Shown: one piece after another, positions 1 through 9,305 of the stretch | Layout: the number at the start of each line of letters is the position of its first letter | How positions within the stretch are numbered: the first letter of the stretch is position 1 | Source: Clostridia bacterium | GTDB taxonomy: Bacteria; Bacillota; Clostridia; Oscillospirales; Acutalibacteraceae | Length of the DNA: 38,896 nt | Direction of reading: 5' to 3' | Assembly (NCBI GenBank): GCA_017436225.1 | Contig: JAFSDM010000039.1 | Span: 1-38,896 of the forward strand | Translations under genes and position numbers: made by a program | The notes under the pieces: generated by a model | What the model was told of the DNA's origin: nothing | Database searches by the model: none | The model's input: the letters and a program-made list of their open reading frames with translations, nothing else

Positions 1-138
1 CAGCCAAAAATTGAGCTTTTAAAATTCTGCGACCTAAAACGGACAGAATTTCGAGTGATTTTTGGTGCGGAAGAATCCGTCAGGCTAACGCCTACGGGTG
101 ATGACAAACCGAAAAGTGCCGAAAGAATGCCGTTTTAG
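1..138 (+). other. Partial reading frame at left edge, doubtful
   Basis: Frame 1 is open from the first base to a TAG at 136-138 (45 codons), ending in residues like TGDDKPKSAERMPF. It has no start inside the window and I recognise no domain. It runs convergent to carB. It could be the tail of a gene to the left or a chance frame in an intergenic repeat; the sequence cannot decide. Confidence 0.15.
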
Positions 139-238
139 GCAAGTTCGGATTATTTGTGTTTGCTTATATGCGAATATTGTGGATACAAAGTTTTCGCTAT
201 GTATCCACAAGCATATTCATAACAAATTAATAGCATTT
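139..238. other. Intergenic segment with imperfect hairpin downstream of carB
   Basis: This is the 3' flank of carB. GTGGATAC (179-186) pairs perfectly with GTATCCAC (201-208), and GAATAT (172-177) with ATATTC (213-218) across a small bulge. The hairpin could stabilise or weakly terminate the pyrC-carB transcript, but no T-run follows it on the minus strand, so it is not called a terminator. Confidence 0.3.
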
Positions 239-3200
239 TTAAGCATCGATAGTAGAGATGGTAAGTGTGGTTTCCTCTAAAACATCAAGAAGAACCTTTA
301 CGGTATCAAGCGCGGTAAAGATGGTAACGTTATTTTCGGTTGCACACTGACGAAGCAGAGCGCCATCACTTTCCTGACCTGTTGAACCAATGTCACGAGT
401 ATTGATAACGTAAGCTATATGACCCTGACGGATAGCATCGGTAATATCCTCACCCTCATCGCTAATTTTCTTTCTTACGTGGGTACGAATACCGTTTTCC
501 TTAAGGAATGCGGCGGTACCTGCGGTAGCTTCAATATTAAAGCCAAGGTTATAGAAGCGGCGGATAAGCGGTAATGCTTCTTCTTTATCCTTATCGGCGA
601 TTGTTGCAAGAACCGTACCGTAATTCTGAAGGTGCATACCGGATGCCTGAAGCGCCTTATAAAGTGCGCGGTTAAGCTTATCATCATAACCGATAGCTTC
701 ACCGGTAGACTTCATTTCGGGAGAAAGGTAAGCATCAAGACCGCGAAGCTTATTGAAGGAGAATACGGGGGCCTTTACGTACCAACGCTTTTTCTCTTCG
801 GGGTAAATATCGAATATCCCCTGCTCTTTAAGGCTCTTGCCCATAATAACCTCGGTAGCAATATCTGCAAGGCTGTAGCCTGTTGCCTTTGAGAGGAAGG
901 GAACGGTACGTGATGAACGTGGATTAACCTCGATAATATAAACATCATCATTTTCATCTACGATAAACTGAATATTGAAAAGACCGATGATACCAATTCC
1001 AATACCAAGCTTTTTAGCGTATTGAAGGATTATACCCTTAACCTTATCTGAAATACTGAAGGTAGGATAAACGCTGATAGAGTCACCGCTGTGAACGCCT
1101 GTACGCTCAACAAGCTCCATAATACCGGGAACAAATACATCTCTACCATCACAAATAGCGTCAATCTCTACTTCTTTACCCTGAATATATTTATCAACCA
1201 AAACGGGCTTGTCTTCATCAATTTCAACGGCAGTTTTAAGGTAGTTGCGAAGCTGAGCCTCGTTAGCAACTATCTGCATTGCACGACCACCCAAAACGAA
1301 GCTTGGGCGAACAAGCACGGGGTAGCCGATTTCAGCGGCGGCTTTAATACCGTCTTCAATCTTGGTTACAGCGTGACCCTTTGGCTGAGGAATATTAAGC
1401 TCGGAAAGGAGCTTTTCAAAGCTATCGCGGTTTTCTGCGCGCTCAATAGCATCGCAGTCGGTACCGATAATTTCAACTCCGCGCTGACGGAGCGGCTCTG
1501 CAAGGTTGATTGCAGTTTGACCGCCAAGAGAAGCAATAACGCCATCAGGCTTTTCAAACTCGATGATGTTCATAACATCTTCGGGAGTGAGCGGCTCAAA
1601 ATAAAGCTTATCGGCAGTGGTATAGTCGGTGGATACGGTTTCGGGGTTGTTATTGATAATGATTGCCTCATAACCCGATTTTTTAATTGTGGTTACGGCG
1701 TGAACGGTTGAATAGTCAAACTCAACGCCCTGACCTATACGAATAGGACCTGCGCCTAAAACAACAATCTTCTTTTTATTTGTAAGGCGAGATGCGTTTT
1801 CGCCTGTGTATGAAGAATAGAAGTAAGGAATATAAGCGTTTGTGTGGCAGGTATCTACCATTTTGTAAATTGGGAAAAGACCTTTTTCTTTTCTCATTGC
1901 AAAAACTTCAAGCTCGTTTACGCCCCAAAGCTTTGCAATAAACTTATCGCCAAAGCCCATAATCTTCGCGGCTTTAAGGGTTTTAAAATCACCTTTATTC
2001 TCTTTTAAGGTTTTTTCCATTGCTACGATGTTTTTAACCGCTTCAAGGAAGTATTCGGTTATCATAGTAACCTCGTGAACCTTTTTAATATCTGCATTTC
2101 TGCGGAAAAGTTCAGCAATACAGAAAATATTATCATCCTTGAACTCTTTGAGATAATCAAAAAGCTCCGTCTCGCTCATACCGTCAAACTTGGGCATATA
2201 GAAATGGCAGCAGCCAATCTCGAGTGAACGAACAGATTTAAGCAAACATTCCTCTAAATTAGAGCCAATACCCATAATCTCACCGGTAGCCTTCATTTGT
2301 GTACCGAGAGTGTTTTTTGCGGTTGCAAATTTATCAAACGGGAAACGTGGAAGCTTTGCAATTACGTAATCCAAAACGGGCTCAAAAGCGGCGGTTGTGT
2401 TTGCAATTACAATATCCTCCAAAGCCATACCAACTGCAATTTTAGCAGTAACCTTAGCAATGGGATAACCGCTAGCCTTAGATGCCAAAGCAGAGGAACG
2501 GGAAACACGTGGGTTTACTTCTATTAAATAATACTCGCTTGAAGTGGGGTTAAGTGCAAACTGAACGTTACAACCGCCCTCGATTTTAAGCTCACGAATA
2601 AGCTTGATAGCAGAATCGTTAAGCATTTTTAAATCGTGGTCGTTAAGTGTCATAATAGGAGCAACAACAATAGAGTCACCTGTATGAACACCAACGGGGT
2701 CGATATTTTCCATACCGCAGATGGTGATAGCGTGGTCGTTAGAGTCACGCATAACCTCAAACTCAATTTCCTTATAGCCTTTAACCGATTTTTCAATTAA
2801 AACCTGATGAACGGGAGAAAGTTTAAACGCATTAAGACCTACTTCAACAAGCTCTTCTTCGCTGTAAGCAAAGCCGCCGCCTGTACCGCCCAAGGTAAAT
2901 GCAGGGCGAAGAACAACAGGATAGCCGATTCTTTTAGCGGCCTGCTTAGCTTGTTCAATATCGTATGTGATTTCAGAAGGAATAACAGGCTCTCCAATAG
3001 ACTGACAAAGCTCTTTAAAAAGCTCTCTATCCTCAGCGCGTTCAATACTTGCGCTGCTTGTACCTAAAAGCTCAACACCACATTCTTTTAAAATGCCTTT
3101 TTCTTCAAGCTGCATTGCAAGGTTAAGACCTGTTTGACCGCCGATACCTGGGATAATAGCATCGGGACGCTCATAGCGTAAGATTTTAGCAACGTATTCT

Positions 3201-3412
3201 AAGGTTAAGGGTTCCATATAAACCTTATCAGCAACGATGGTGTCGGTCATAATGGTAGCGGGGTTAGAGTTGCAAAGAATAACCTCATAGCCCTCTTCCT
3301 TAAGTGCAAGACAAGCCTGAGTGCCCGCATAGTCAAACTCTGCTGCCTGACCTATAACGATAGGACCTGAGCCTATAATTAAAATCTTTTTTAAATCTTT
3401 TCTTTTAGCCAT
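239..3412 (-). CDS. carB: Carbamoyl-phosphate synthase, large subunit
   Basis: Makes carbamoyl phosphate from bicarbonate, ATP and ammonia supplied by the glutaminase subunit CarA, for pyrimidine and arginine synthesis in the cytosol. The 1057-residue length is full family size. Two homologous synthetase halves are visible: the first begins KKILIIGSGPIVIGQAAEFDY and has GGQTGLNLA near residue 92, and the second begins with KKIVVLGAGPIRIGQGVEFDY and has GGQTAINLA. An MGS-type allosteric domain closes the protein (TAGTAAFLKENGI). The start has AGGAGG eight bases upstream. It lies 12 bp after pyrC and is surely co-transcribed. carA is not beside it in the window, although the two subunit genes are often adjacent, so CarA must be encoded elsewhere. 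Confidence 0.98.
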   Translation of the reverse strand: MAKRKDLKKILIIGSGPIVIGQAAEFDYAGTQACLALKEEGYEVILCNSNPATIMTDTIVADKVYMEPLTLEYVAKILRYERPDAIIPGIGGQTGLNLAMQLEEKGILKECGVELLGTSSASIERAEDRELFKELCQSIGEPVIPSEITYDIEQAKQAAKRIGYPVVLRPAFTLGGTGGGFAYSEEELVEVGLNAFKLSPVHQVLIEKSVKGYKEIEFEVMRDSNDHAITICGMENIDPVGVHTGDSIVVAPIMTLNDHDLKMLNDSAIKLIRELKIEGGCNVQFALNPTSSEYYLIEVNPRVSRSSALASKASGYPIAKVTAKIAVGMALEDIVIANTTAAFEPVLDYVIAKLPRFPFDKFATAKNTLGTQMKATGEIMGIGSNLEECLLKSVRSLEIGCCHFYMPKFDGMSETELFDYLKEFKDDNIFCIAELFRRNADIKKVHEVTMITEYFLEAVKNIVAMEKTLKENKGDFKTLKAAKIMGFGDKFIAKLWGVNELEVFAMRKEKGLFPIYKMVDTCHTNAYIPYFYSSYTGENASRLTNKKKIVVLGAGPIRIGQGVEFDYSTVHAVTTIKKSGYEAIIINNNPETVSTDYTTADKLYFEPLTPEDVMNIIEFEKPDGVIASLGGQTAINLAEPLRQRGVEIIGTDCDAIERAENRDSFEKLLSELNIPQPKGHAVTKIEDGIKAAAEIGYPVLVRPSFVLGGRAMQIVANEAQLRNYLKTAVEIDEDKPVLVDKYIQGKEVEIDAICDGRDVFVPGIMELVERTGVHSGDSISVYPTFSISDKVKGIILQYAKKLGIGIGIIGLFNIQFIVDENDDVYIIEVNPRSSRTVPFLSKATGYSLADIATEVIMGKSLKEQGIFDIYPEEKKRWYVKAPVFSFNKLRGLDAYLSPEMKSTGEAIGYDDKLNRALYKALQASGMHLQNYGTVLATIADKDKEEALPLIRRFYNLGFNIEATAGTAAFLKENGIRTHVRKKISDEGEDITDAIRQGHIAYVINTRDIGSTGQESDGALLRQCATENNVTIFTALDTVKVLLDVLEETTLTISTIDA

Positions 3413-3424
3413 TTTTACTTCCTC

Positions 3425-4684
3425 CTAATTTTCTTCTCTATCTGTTATATTATATACAACATTGTCATTAAGTACAGTCATAAGGCATTTACCAAAAAGC
3501 TTTTCTCCCTTAAAGGGGGTTGCCCTACCCTTTGATAAAAATTCATCGGGATTAACTGTAAACTCGGCGTTTAAATCCCAAACGGTAAAGCCGCCGTCAA
3601 ACGGTATATCAAAACGCTTGCGCGGATTTATTGCCATAAGCTCTATTAGCCTTTCAAGGGTTATTATATCCGTTTTAACAAGCTTGGTGTACATAACCGC
3701 AAATGCAGTTTCAATTCCTACAACACCCATTAAGCTGCCCGAAAGTCCTTTGGATTTTTCATCACAGGTGTGGGGTGCGTGGTCGGTGGCTATCATATCA
3801 ATAGTGCCGTCTATAATGCCTTCTATAAGGGCTTTTCTATCCTCAGGGGAACGAAGCGGCGGATTCATTTTAAAGCGGCCATCTTCCAATAAATTGCTAT
3901 CATCAAGTGTAAGATAGTGCGGTGCGGTTTCGCAGGTGATGTTTACACCTTCTGCCTTAGCTTTTCTTATAAGCTCTACGCTCTCTTTAGCGGAGATGTG
4001 GCAGACGTGGTATTTACAGCCTGTTTTTCTCACAAGCTCAATATCGCGCTTTATGGGTCCCCATTCGCTTTCACTGCAAATGCCCTTGTGCCCGTGCGCT
4101 TTGGCATATTCACCATCGTGGATATAACCGCCAAAGAGAAGTGAATTATCCTCACAGTGCGCCGAAATGATTTTGTTTAGGCTTTTTGCCTTCTCCATAG
4201 CCTTTAGCATAAGTTCTTCGGACTGAACTCCCCTACCGTCATCAGAAAAACCTGCAACGTAGGGTGCCATAGCTTCAAGGTCGGCCAGCTCTTCGCCCTT
4301 TTGACCCACCGTTATGGTGCCGAAGGGAAGAACCTTAATCACAGCGGTTTTATTTATTATATCAAGCTGAAGCTTTAAGTTTTCTAAGCTGTCAGGCGGC
4401 GGATTTAAATTAGGCATTGAACAAACCGCAGTATATCCGCCCCTTGCAGAAGCCTTAGTTCCGCTTTCTATTGTTTCTTTTATAATAAAACCCGGCTCTC
4501 GAAGATGTACGTGAACATCAACAAAACCGGGAAAAATAAACATATTAGAAAAAACACTAACACCCGCCATACCGTCTTCGGTAAGGTCGCAAGTGGGGAT
4601 AATATGACCGTTGTTTACTAACAAATCTTGTTTAGAAAATACGCCATCTTTAAAAATATGGGCATCCTTAAAAAGTATTTTCAT
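3425..4684 (-). CDS. pyrC: Dihydroorotase
   Basis: Cyclises carbamoyl-aspartate to dihydroorotate, the third step of de novo pyrimidine synthesis. It is an amidohydrolase of the Clostridium/Bacillus class I type: the metal-binding HxH is in FPGFVDVHVHLREPG, further ligand histidines are in ISAHCED and YHVCHIS, and the catalytic Asp is in MIATDHAPHT. I place the start at the ATG at 4684 (MKILFKDAHIF, 419 aa) because GAAGGG lies about 9 bases upstream. The longer frame to 4723 would add 13 residues that overlap a leader hairpin. First gene of the pyrC-carB operon. Confidence 0.96.
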   Translation of the reverse strand: MKILFKDAHIFKDGVFSKQDLLVNNGHIIPTCDLTEDGMAGVSVFSNMFIFPGFVDVHVHLREPGFIIKETIESGTKASARGGYTAVCSMPNLNPPPDSLENLKLQLDIINKTAVIKVLPFGTITVGQKGEELADLEAMAPYVAGFSDDGRGVQSEELMLKAMEKAKSLNKIISAHCEDNSLLFGGYIHDGEYAKAHGHKGICSESEWGPIKRDIELVRKTGCKYHVCHISAKESVELIRKAKAEGVNITCETAPHYLTLDDSNLLEDGRFKMNPPLRSPEDRKALIEGIIDGTIDMIATDHAPHTCDEKSKGLSGSLMGVVGIETAFAVMYTKLVKTDIITLERLIELMAINPRKRFDIPFDGGFTVWDLNAEFTVNPDEFLSKGRATPFKGEKLFGKCLMTVLNDNVVYNITDREEN

Positions 4685-4719
4685 ATGGTCACACCCTTCA
4701 CTTATTCTCACAAATACAC

Positions 4720-4743
4720 CCATCCCGAAAATAAGCGGAATGG
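4720..4743 (-). promoter_or_regulatory. Leader hairpin of pyrC-carB mRNA
   Basis: On the minus strand CCATTCCG pairs with CGGGATGG (8 bp with one U-G pair) around an 8-base loop, in the roughly 85-nt leader between the promoter and the pyrC start. It does not resemble the conserved PyrR binding loop and has no T-run, so its role is unknown. Confidence 0.35.
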
Positions 4744-4776
4744 ATGAACCTGAAGTCTTAAATATTTGTTTTAAAT

Positions 4777-4805
4777 ATTATACTAAAAAAGCGGTGTTAT
4801 GTCAA
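4777..4805 (-). promoter_or_regulatory. Consensus sigma-A promoter of pyrC-carB
   Basis: Minus strand reads TTGACA (4800-4805), a 17-bp spacer, then TATAAT (4777-4782). Both hexamers match the vegetative consensus exactly. The start of transcription would be near 4769, giving a leader of about 85 nt before pyrC. Confidence 0.9.
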
Positions 4806-4884
4806 GGGTTAGGAGTCTATTTTTTTACACAAAAAAACAATTTGTTTTAAGTTTTTTAATGTTAAAAAAATAGGTTGAATTTTC

Positions 4885-4919
4885 AAAACCCAAGGTGGAA
4901 TTTTACCACCTTGGGTTTT
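4885..4919 (-). terminator. Intrinsic terminator ending the pyrH-to-GNAT operon
   Basis: A perfect 14-bp stem (4885-4898 with 4906-4919) with a 7-base loop, G/C-rich core and TTTT on the exit side, 21 bp after the GNAT stop codon. It separates the housekeeping operon from the pyrC promoter. The arms carry A/T runs on both sides, so it could work both ways. Confidence 0.88.
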
Positions 4920-4940
4920 ATGCACTCTATAAACTTTTAT

Positions 4941-5480
4941 CTAACGGGTGAAGCTATAGATATAAACATCTACACAGCCGGTACGGCAGAAGGCTCCTTT
5001 TTTAAGAAGTCCTTCATTTTTAAAGCCAACACGCTCTAAAAGGCGGCAGGAGGCTTCGTTTTCGGGCATAACCTTTGCCTGAACACGCTGAACAAAAAGT
5101 TCTTTTAATAGGTAATTTACCAGCTCCTTTAAGGCTTCGGTTGCATAGCCGTTATGCCAATAGGCTTTAGATAGCGTATAGCCCACCGTTAAGATTTTCC
5201 CTGAATAATCGGACTCTACTATACTGATTGTGCCAATAACCTTTTTATCTTCCCTATGCTCAATAGCCCAAGTGTAGCTATTGTAAGAGCCTTTTCGTTT
5301 AAGCCAAGTCACAAAGGCGCGTGTTTCACCTAAATTTTTATGGGGATACCAATCGGCATATTTTGAAGATGCGGGGTCACTGCAAAATTCAAAAATATCC
5401 TTCACATCTAAAAAGGACGGAGCGCGAAGAATTAGCCTTTCGGTAAAAATGGTGCGATGTGGCGAAGTTTTAAAAAACAT
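4941..5480 (-). CDS. GNAT N-acetyltransferase, RimJ/RimL type
   Basis: A 179-residue acyl-CoA-dependent acetyltransferase. The N-terminus carries the RimJ/RimL signature TERLILR. The acetyl-CoA pyrophosphate-binding stretch is around GYTLSKAYWHNGYATEAL (residues about 106-123), and the C-terminal helix is NEASCRLLERVGFKNEG. The family modifies N-terminal amines of ribosomal proteins or small molecules; the substrate here cannot be read from sequence. It starts 13 bases after the polC stop with its ribosome site (GGAG) in the gap, so it is the last gene of the long operon and translationally close to polC. The functional link with replication, if any, is unknown. Confidence 0.88.
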   Translation of the reverse strand: MFFKTSPHRTIFTERLILRAPSFLDVKDIFEFCSDPASSKYADWYPHKNLGETRAFVTWLKRKGSYNSYTWAIEHREDKKVIGTISIVESDYSGKILTVGYTLSKAYWHNGYATEALKELVNYLLKELFVQRVQAKVMPENEASCRLLERVGFKNEGLLKKGAFCRTGCVDVYIYSFTR

Positions 5481-5493
5481 ACAAATTTCTCCG

Positions 5494-8400
5494 TTAGAAA
5501 AGTGATAACTGGTTGCTATCGGGCAGACCGTTTAAAACGCCTATGGAATCTAACTGCTCTAAGATGGTTTTGGAAATACCCGACTCTATTCGGAAATCTT
5601 CTTTTGAAAGGAAATCTCCTTTTTGGGCGGTTTCATAAATCGCCCAAGCGGCGGTATCACCTACTCCGTTTAAGGCACCAAACGGCGGGCGCATTTTACC
5701 ATCTTCCATCAAATACTTAACGGCGTGGGATTTTTTAAGGTCTAAAGGTAAAACCTCTAAGCCGCGCTGAAGCATTTCATTCATAATAAGCATATTTTCA
5801 TAAACTGCCTGCTCCTTATTACTTGCTTCCCTACCCTTTGCTTTAATTTCATTAAGCAGGCGGCGAACTGCATCCTTACCCTTCAAAAGAGTTAAAATAT
5901 CAATATCACCTGGGCGGGCGGTAAAGTACGCACAGTAAAAAGCAATAGGCTTATAAACCTTATACCAAGCAAGTCGAAGCGCCGCAATAACGTAGGCGGC
6001 AGCGTGAGCTTTAGGGAACATATACTTAATTTTTTTACAGGAAGCGATATACCATTCGGGAACCTTTACTGCGCGCATATCATCTTCCATTTGGTTCCAC
6101 TCATCCTCCGAAACCTTACCCTTGGCAACAAGACCTTTACGAACGGTTTCGGTGATTTTAAAGGCTCTACCCTCATCCATACCCTGATTTATGAGGTAAA
6201 CCATTATGTTATCACGAGTACCGATAACCTCGGAAATGGTGCATTTACCGCTATCGATAAGGTCTTTAGCGTTACCAAGCCAAACGTCAGTACCGTGGGA
6301 AAGACCTGAAATCTGAAGTAGGTCTGAGAAGTTTTTAGGCTTACAGTCCATTAACATTCCGCGAACAAACTGAGTGCCAAACTCGGGCAGACCGTAGGTG
6401 CCTGTTTTGGAGTCTATTTGCTCGGGGGTAACACCGAGCGCTTCTGTGGAAGTGAAAAGACTATAAACGGCGGGATCGGACATCGAAATATCTATAACGG
6501 GAACGCCGCTATACTCCTCCAAATACTTATAGGTAGTTGGAACAACGTGACCGAGCTCATCAAGCTTTAAGATAGTATCGTGAATTGAATGGAAGTCAAA
6601 GTGGGTTGTTAAAATGTCGCTTTTGGGGTCATCAGCAGGGTGCTGAATTGGGCAAAAATCGTAAATAACCTTGTCCCTAGGCACTATAACCATACCTGCG
6701 GGGTGCTGACCCGAGGTTGCTTTAATTTTACATCCCTCTACCTTTTTGGCAAGGCGGTTCATTTCCGCCTGACTTAAGGTAATACCCTTTTCTTCACAGT
6801 ACGCCTTAACGTAACCGAAGGCGGTTTTTTCGGCGATGGTAGAAATTGTACCCGCTTTAAAAACGTTTTCTTTACCGAACAAGGTTTCGGTATATTTTTG
6901 AACCTCACTTTGATATTCATCAGAGAAGTTAAGGTCAATATCGGGCACCTTATCACCCTTAAAGCCCAAGAAGGTTTCAAACGGAATATCGTGACCGTCA
7001 CGCTTAAGGGGTGTACCGCACTCGGGACAGTTTTTCTCGGGCAAATCGAAGCCTGAGCCTACGTCACTGCTTTTAAAGAACTGACTCCATCGGCAGTTAG
7101 GGCAATGATAGTGCGGTTGCAAGGGATTAACCTCAGAAATACCCGACATAGTGGCAACAAAGGAAGAACCAACCGAACCACGCGAGCCTACTAAATAGCC
7201 GTTTGCTTCACTATAAGCAACAAGCTTTTGAGCTGAAATATACATTATGGAGAAACCGTTATTGATAATACTATCAAGCTCTTTATTAAGGCGTTTGGTA
7301 ACAATTTCGGGGATTTCGCCCTTAAATTCGTACATTTTTTTGGCTCTATCCCAACAAAGCTCACGTAGTAAATCATCCGAGCCTTCAATAACGGGTGGAT
7401 AGCTTCCCTTTGGCACAGGGATAACCTCATCACTTATCATATCGGCAATTTTATTTGGATTATCTATAACGAATTCTCTTGCTCTTTCGCCAAAATAGGA
7501 AAAATCTTCGAGCATTTCGTTAGTTGTTTTTAAATACAAAGGCGCTTGATTATCAAAATCTTCATAGCCTTGAACTGCCATAAGAATTTTACGAAGCAGA
7601 GCATCTTCGGGGGTGAGAAAATGCACATCGCCCGTAGCAACTACGGGAAGACCGATCTTATCTGCCAACTCTACAATTTTTCTATTATAGTCTTTTAAAA
7701 CCTCATCAGAAGTTACGTGGCGGTAGGGGTTAGGTGTAACCACACCTTTTTTATTTACTTTATCCGGCTTAACCGAATCACGCACCATAAATTCATTATT
7801 GCCAAGGGGCTGAATTTCAAGGTAATCATAAAATTTTGCAATTTCTAAAAGCTCTTCATCGGATGCGCCGTGCAAGATTGCTTGATAAAGATCACCGGCT
7901 TCACAGGCACTACCGATTATAAGACCTTCACGATGCTTTTCAATTTCACTTTTTCTGGTGCAAGGTCTTTTATAAAAATCCTCTACGTGAGCTTTTGAAA
8001 CCAACTGATAAAGATTTTTAAGACCTACTAAATCCTTAACCAAAATAATTTGGTGGTAGCTACGGAGCTTGGTTATATCGGTTTCGCCCTTGGTATCATC
8101 CACAAAATAGGCTTCAACACCGTAAATAACCTTAAAATCATCTCCGCCTTTACGGATTTTGCCTACTGCTTCGGCGGCGGCGGGATATGACTGAACAACA
8201 CCGTGGTCGGTAATAGCAACCGCCTTATGACCCCATTTGTGCGCGCGTTTTATAATATCACCCGCACTTGCAACGGCGTCCTTTGTAGACATATTGGTGT
8301 GGCAATGAAGCTCAACACGTTTTTCTTCGGCGGTATCGGTAATATCATAGCGGTCGATAACCGCCATACCTTTAACTTTATTTATTACAAAATCTTTTTC

Positions 8401-9300
8401 CCAATCATCATAAGCATACTCGCCCGCAAGAAGCAAGAAGTTGCCATCTACAACCGATGAAATACGAGAAATTCTATCCTTATCCATTAGCATTTTAACG
8501 TTTAAGGAATTTGTATGGTCGCTTAAAGAAAAGCTTACTCTATATTTATCGCCGCGCTTGGTAAGCTCGGCAGAATAATCACTAACCTCACCCCAAACGT
8601 AAAGTGACTGCTCTTCGGGTGCAATATCCAACATTCGCATTGGTTTGGAGTTTTCGGGAAGTCTGCCATAGAAAAGCTTTGGGGAATCTAAATAAACCAT
8701 AAATCCGTTTTCGGGGGGAGCATCGGTGCGAACCTTTGTAAAAATCGGTTCGTTTGCGGGGTGTGCCGCCGACTTTGGCGCAGATGGCGTAAAGGTAGTA
8801 TGCTCTACCACAGGTGGGACAAACGGCTCAAGATTTTCGGTTTTGCCGCTAAAATTTATTTGCAGACCTTTACCAAAACGATTTTTGCAAAGCTCGTTAT
8901 ACTGCCTTTCAAAGCCGGAAGCCTTTAAAGAGGAAAGTCCGCCGTTTTTAAGCTCTATATTAAGGGCATCACCCATAAGATTATACTCGGCATCATTCAA
9001 AAAGCCATTTACCATTGGGTTTTTAAACCTAAGCTCTTCTGCCATTTCTTTACAGGCAAGGGAGGAAAGCTCAACACCCGAAAAGCTATGAGTTAAAGTA
9101 ATTCCGTTAAGCTTTAAGGCAGCAACAATCTCCCTTTGCATATTTGCAATAAGGGTGTAGGAAACATATTCATCAAAGCAAATATCAATATTCATTGTTC
9201 TGGCTTCCATACTAACGTCACAGCGTTTCACTTCGCCGTTTGGAAGACTGGAAATCAGAGTTTTGCTTAAAACCTTATCAAAAACACTATGTAGCTCCAT
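5494..9300 (-). CDS. polC: DNA polymerase III alpha subunit, PolC type, lacking the exonuclease domain
   Basis: Replicative polymerase of low-GC Gram-positives. Visible in order: N-terminal domain (about 1-160), low-complexity linker, OB domain (about 232-315), PHP domain starting ELHCHTNMS (329-337), Zn-binding cysteines C733, C736, C758, C761, catalytic aspartates in PDIDLNF (D787, D789), the LKLDELGH motif, and a C-terminal clamp-binding QLSLF. Length is 1268 residues against about 1440 for Bacillus PolC. The deficit maps to the place where the DnaQ-like 3'-5' exonuclease normally interrupts PHP: here YGVEAYFVDD (393-402) runs straight into TDITKLRSYHQ and on to the second half of PHP, and no DxE exonuclease motif is present. 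The reading frame is intact and no stop or repeat marks the spot. It lies 5 bp after ispG. Confidence 0.97.
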   Translation of the reverse strand: MELHSVFDKVLSKTLISSLPNGEVKRCDVSMEARTMNIDICFDEYVSYTLIANMQREIVAALKLNGITLTHSFSGVELSSLACKEMAEELRFKNPMVNGFLNDAEYNLMGDALNIELKNGGLSSLKASGFERQYNELCKNRFGKGLQINFSGKTENLEPFVPPVVEHTTFTPSAPKSAAHPANEPIFTKVRTDAPPENGFMVYLDSPKLFYGRLPENSKPMRMLDIAPEEQSLYVWGEVSDYSAELTKRGDKYRVSFSLSDHTNSLNVKMLMDKDRISRISSVVDGNFLLLAGEYAYDDWEKDFVINKVKGMAVIDRYDITDTAEEKRVELHCHTNMSTKDAVASAGDIIKRAHKWGHKAVAITDHGVVQSYPAAAEAVGKIRKGGDDFKVIYGVEAYFVDDTKGETDITKLRSYHQIILVKDLVGLKNLYQLVSKAHVEDFYKRPCTRKSEIEKHREGLIIGSACEAGDLYQAILHGASDEELLEIAKFYDYLEIQPLGNNEFMVRDSVKPDKVNKKGVVTPNPYRHVTSDEVLKDYNRKIVELADKIGLPVVATGDVHFLTPEDALLRKILMAVQGYEDFDNQAPLYLKTTNEMLEDFSYFGERAREFVIDNPNKIADMISDEVIPVPKGSYPPVIEGSDDLLRELCWDRAKKMYEFKGEIPEIVTKRLNKELDSIINNGFSIMYISAQKLVAYSEANGYLVGSRGSVGSSFVATMSGISEVNPLQPHYHCPNCRWSQFFKSSDVGSGFDLPEKNCPECGTPLKRDGHDIPFETFLGFKGDKVPDIDLNFSDEYQSEVQKYTETLFGKENVFKAGTISTIAEKTAFGYVKAYCEEKGITLSQAEMNRLAKKVEGCKIKATSGQHPAGMVIVPRDKVIYDFCPIQHPADDPKSDILTTHFDFHSIHDTILKLDELGHVVPTTYKYLEEYSGVPVIDISMSDPAVYSLFTSTEALGVTPEQIDSKTGTYGLPEFGTQFVRGMLMDCKPKNFSDLLQISGLSHGTDVWLGNAKDLIDSGKCTISEVIGTRDNIMVYLINQGMDEGRAFKITETVRKGLVAKGKVSEDEWNQMEDDMRAVKVPEWYIASCKKIKYMFPKAHAAAYVIAALRLAWYKVYKPIAFYCAYFTARPGDIDILTLLKGKDAVRRLLNEIKAKGREASNKEQAVYENMLIMNEMLQRGLEVLPLDLKKSHAVKYLMEDGKMRPPFGALNGVGDTAAWAIYETAQKGDFLSKEDFRIESGISKTILEQLDSIGVLNGLPDSNQLSLF

Positions 9301-9305
9301 TTAAA

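Noticed and set aside
172..218. Hairpin after carB as intrinsic terminator
   Set aside because: Stem is interrupted by a bulge and no T-run follows on the minus strand.
1091..1711. A 206-codon plus-strand frame antisense to carB
   Set aside because: Shadow of a strongly conserved gene, without ribosome site or domain.
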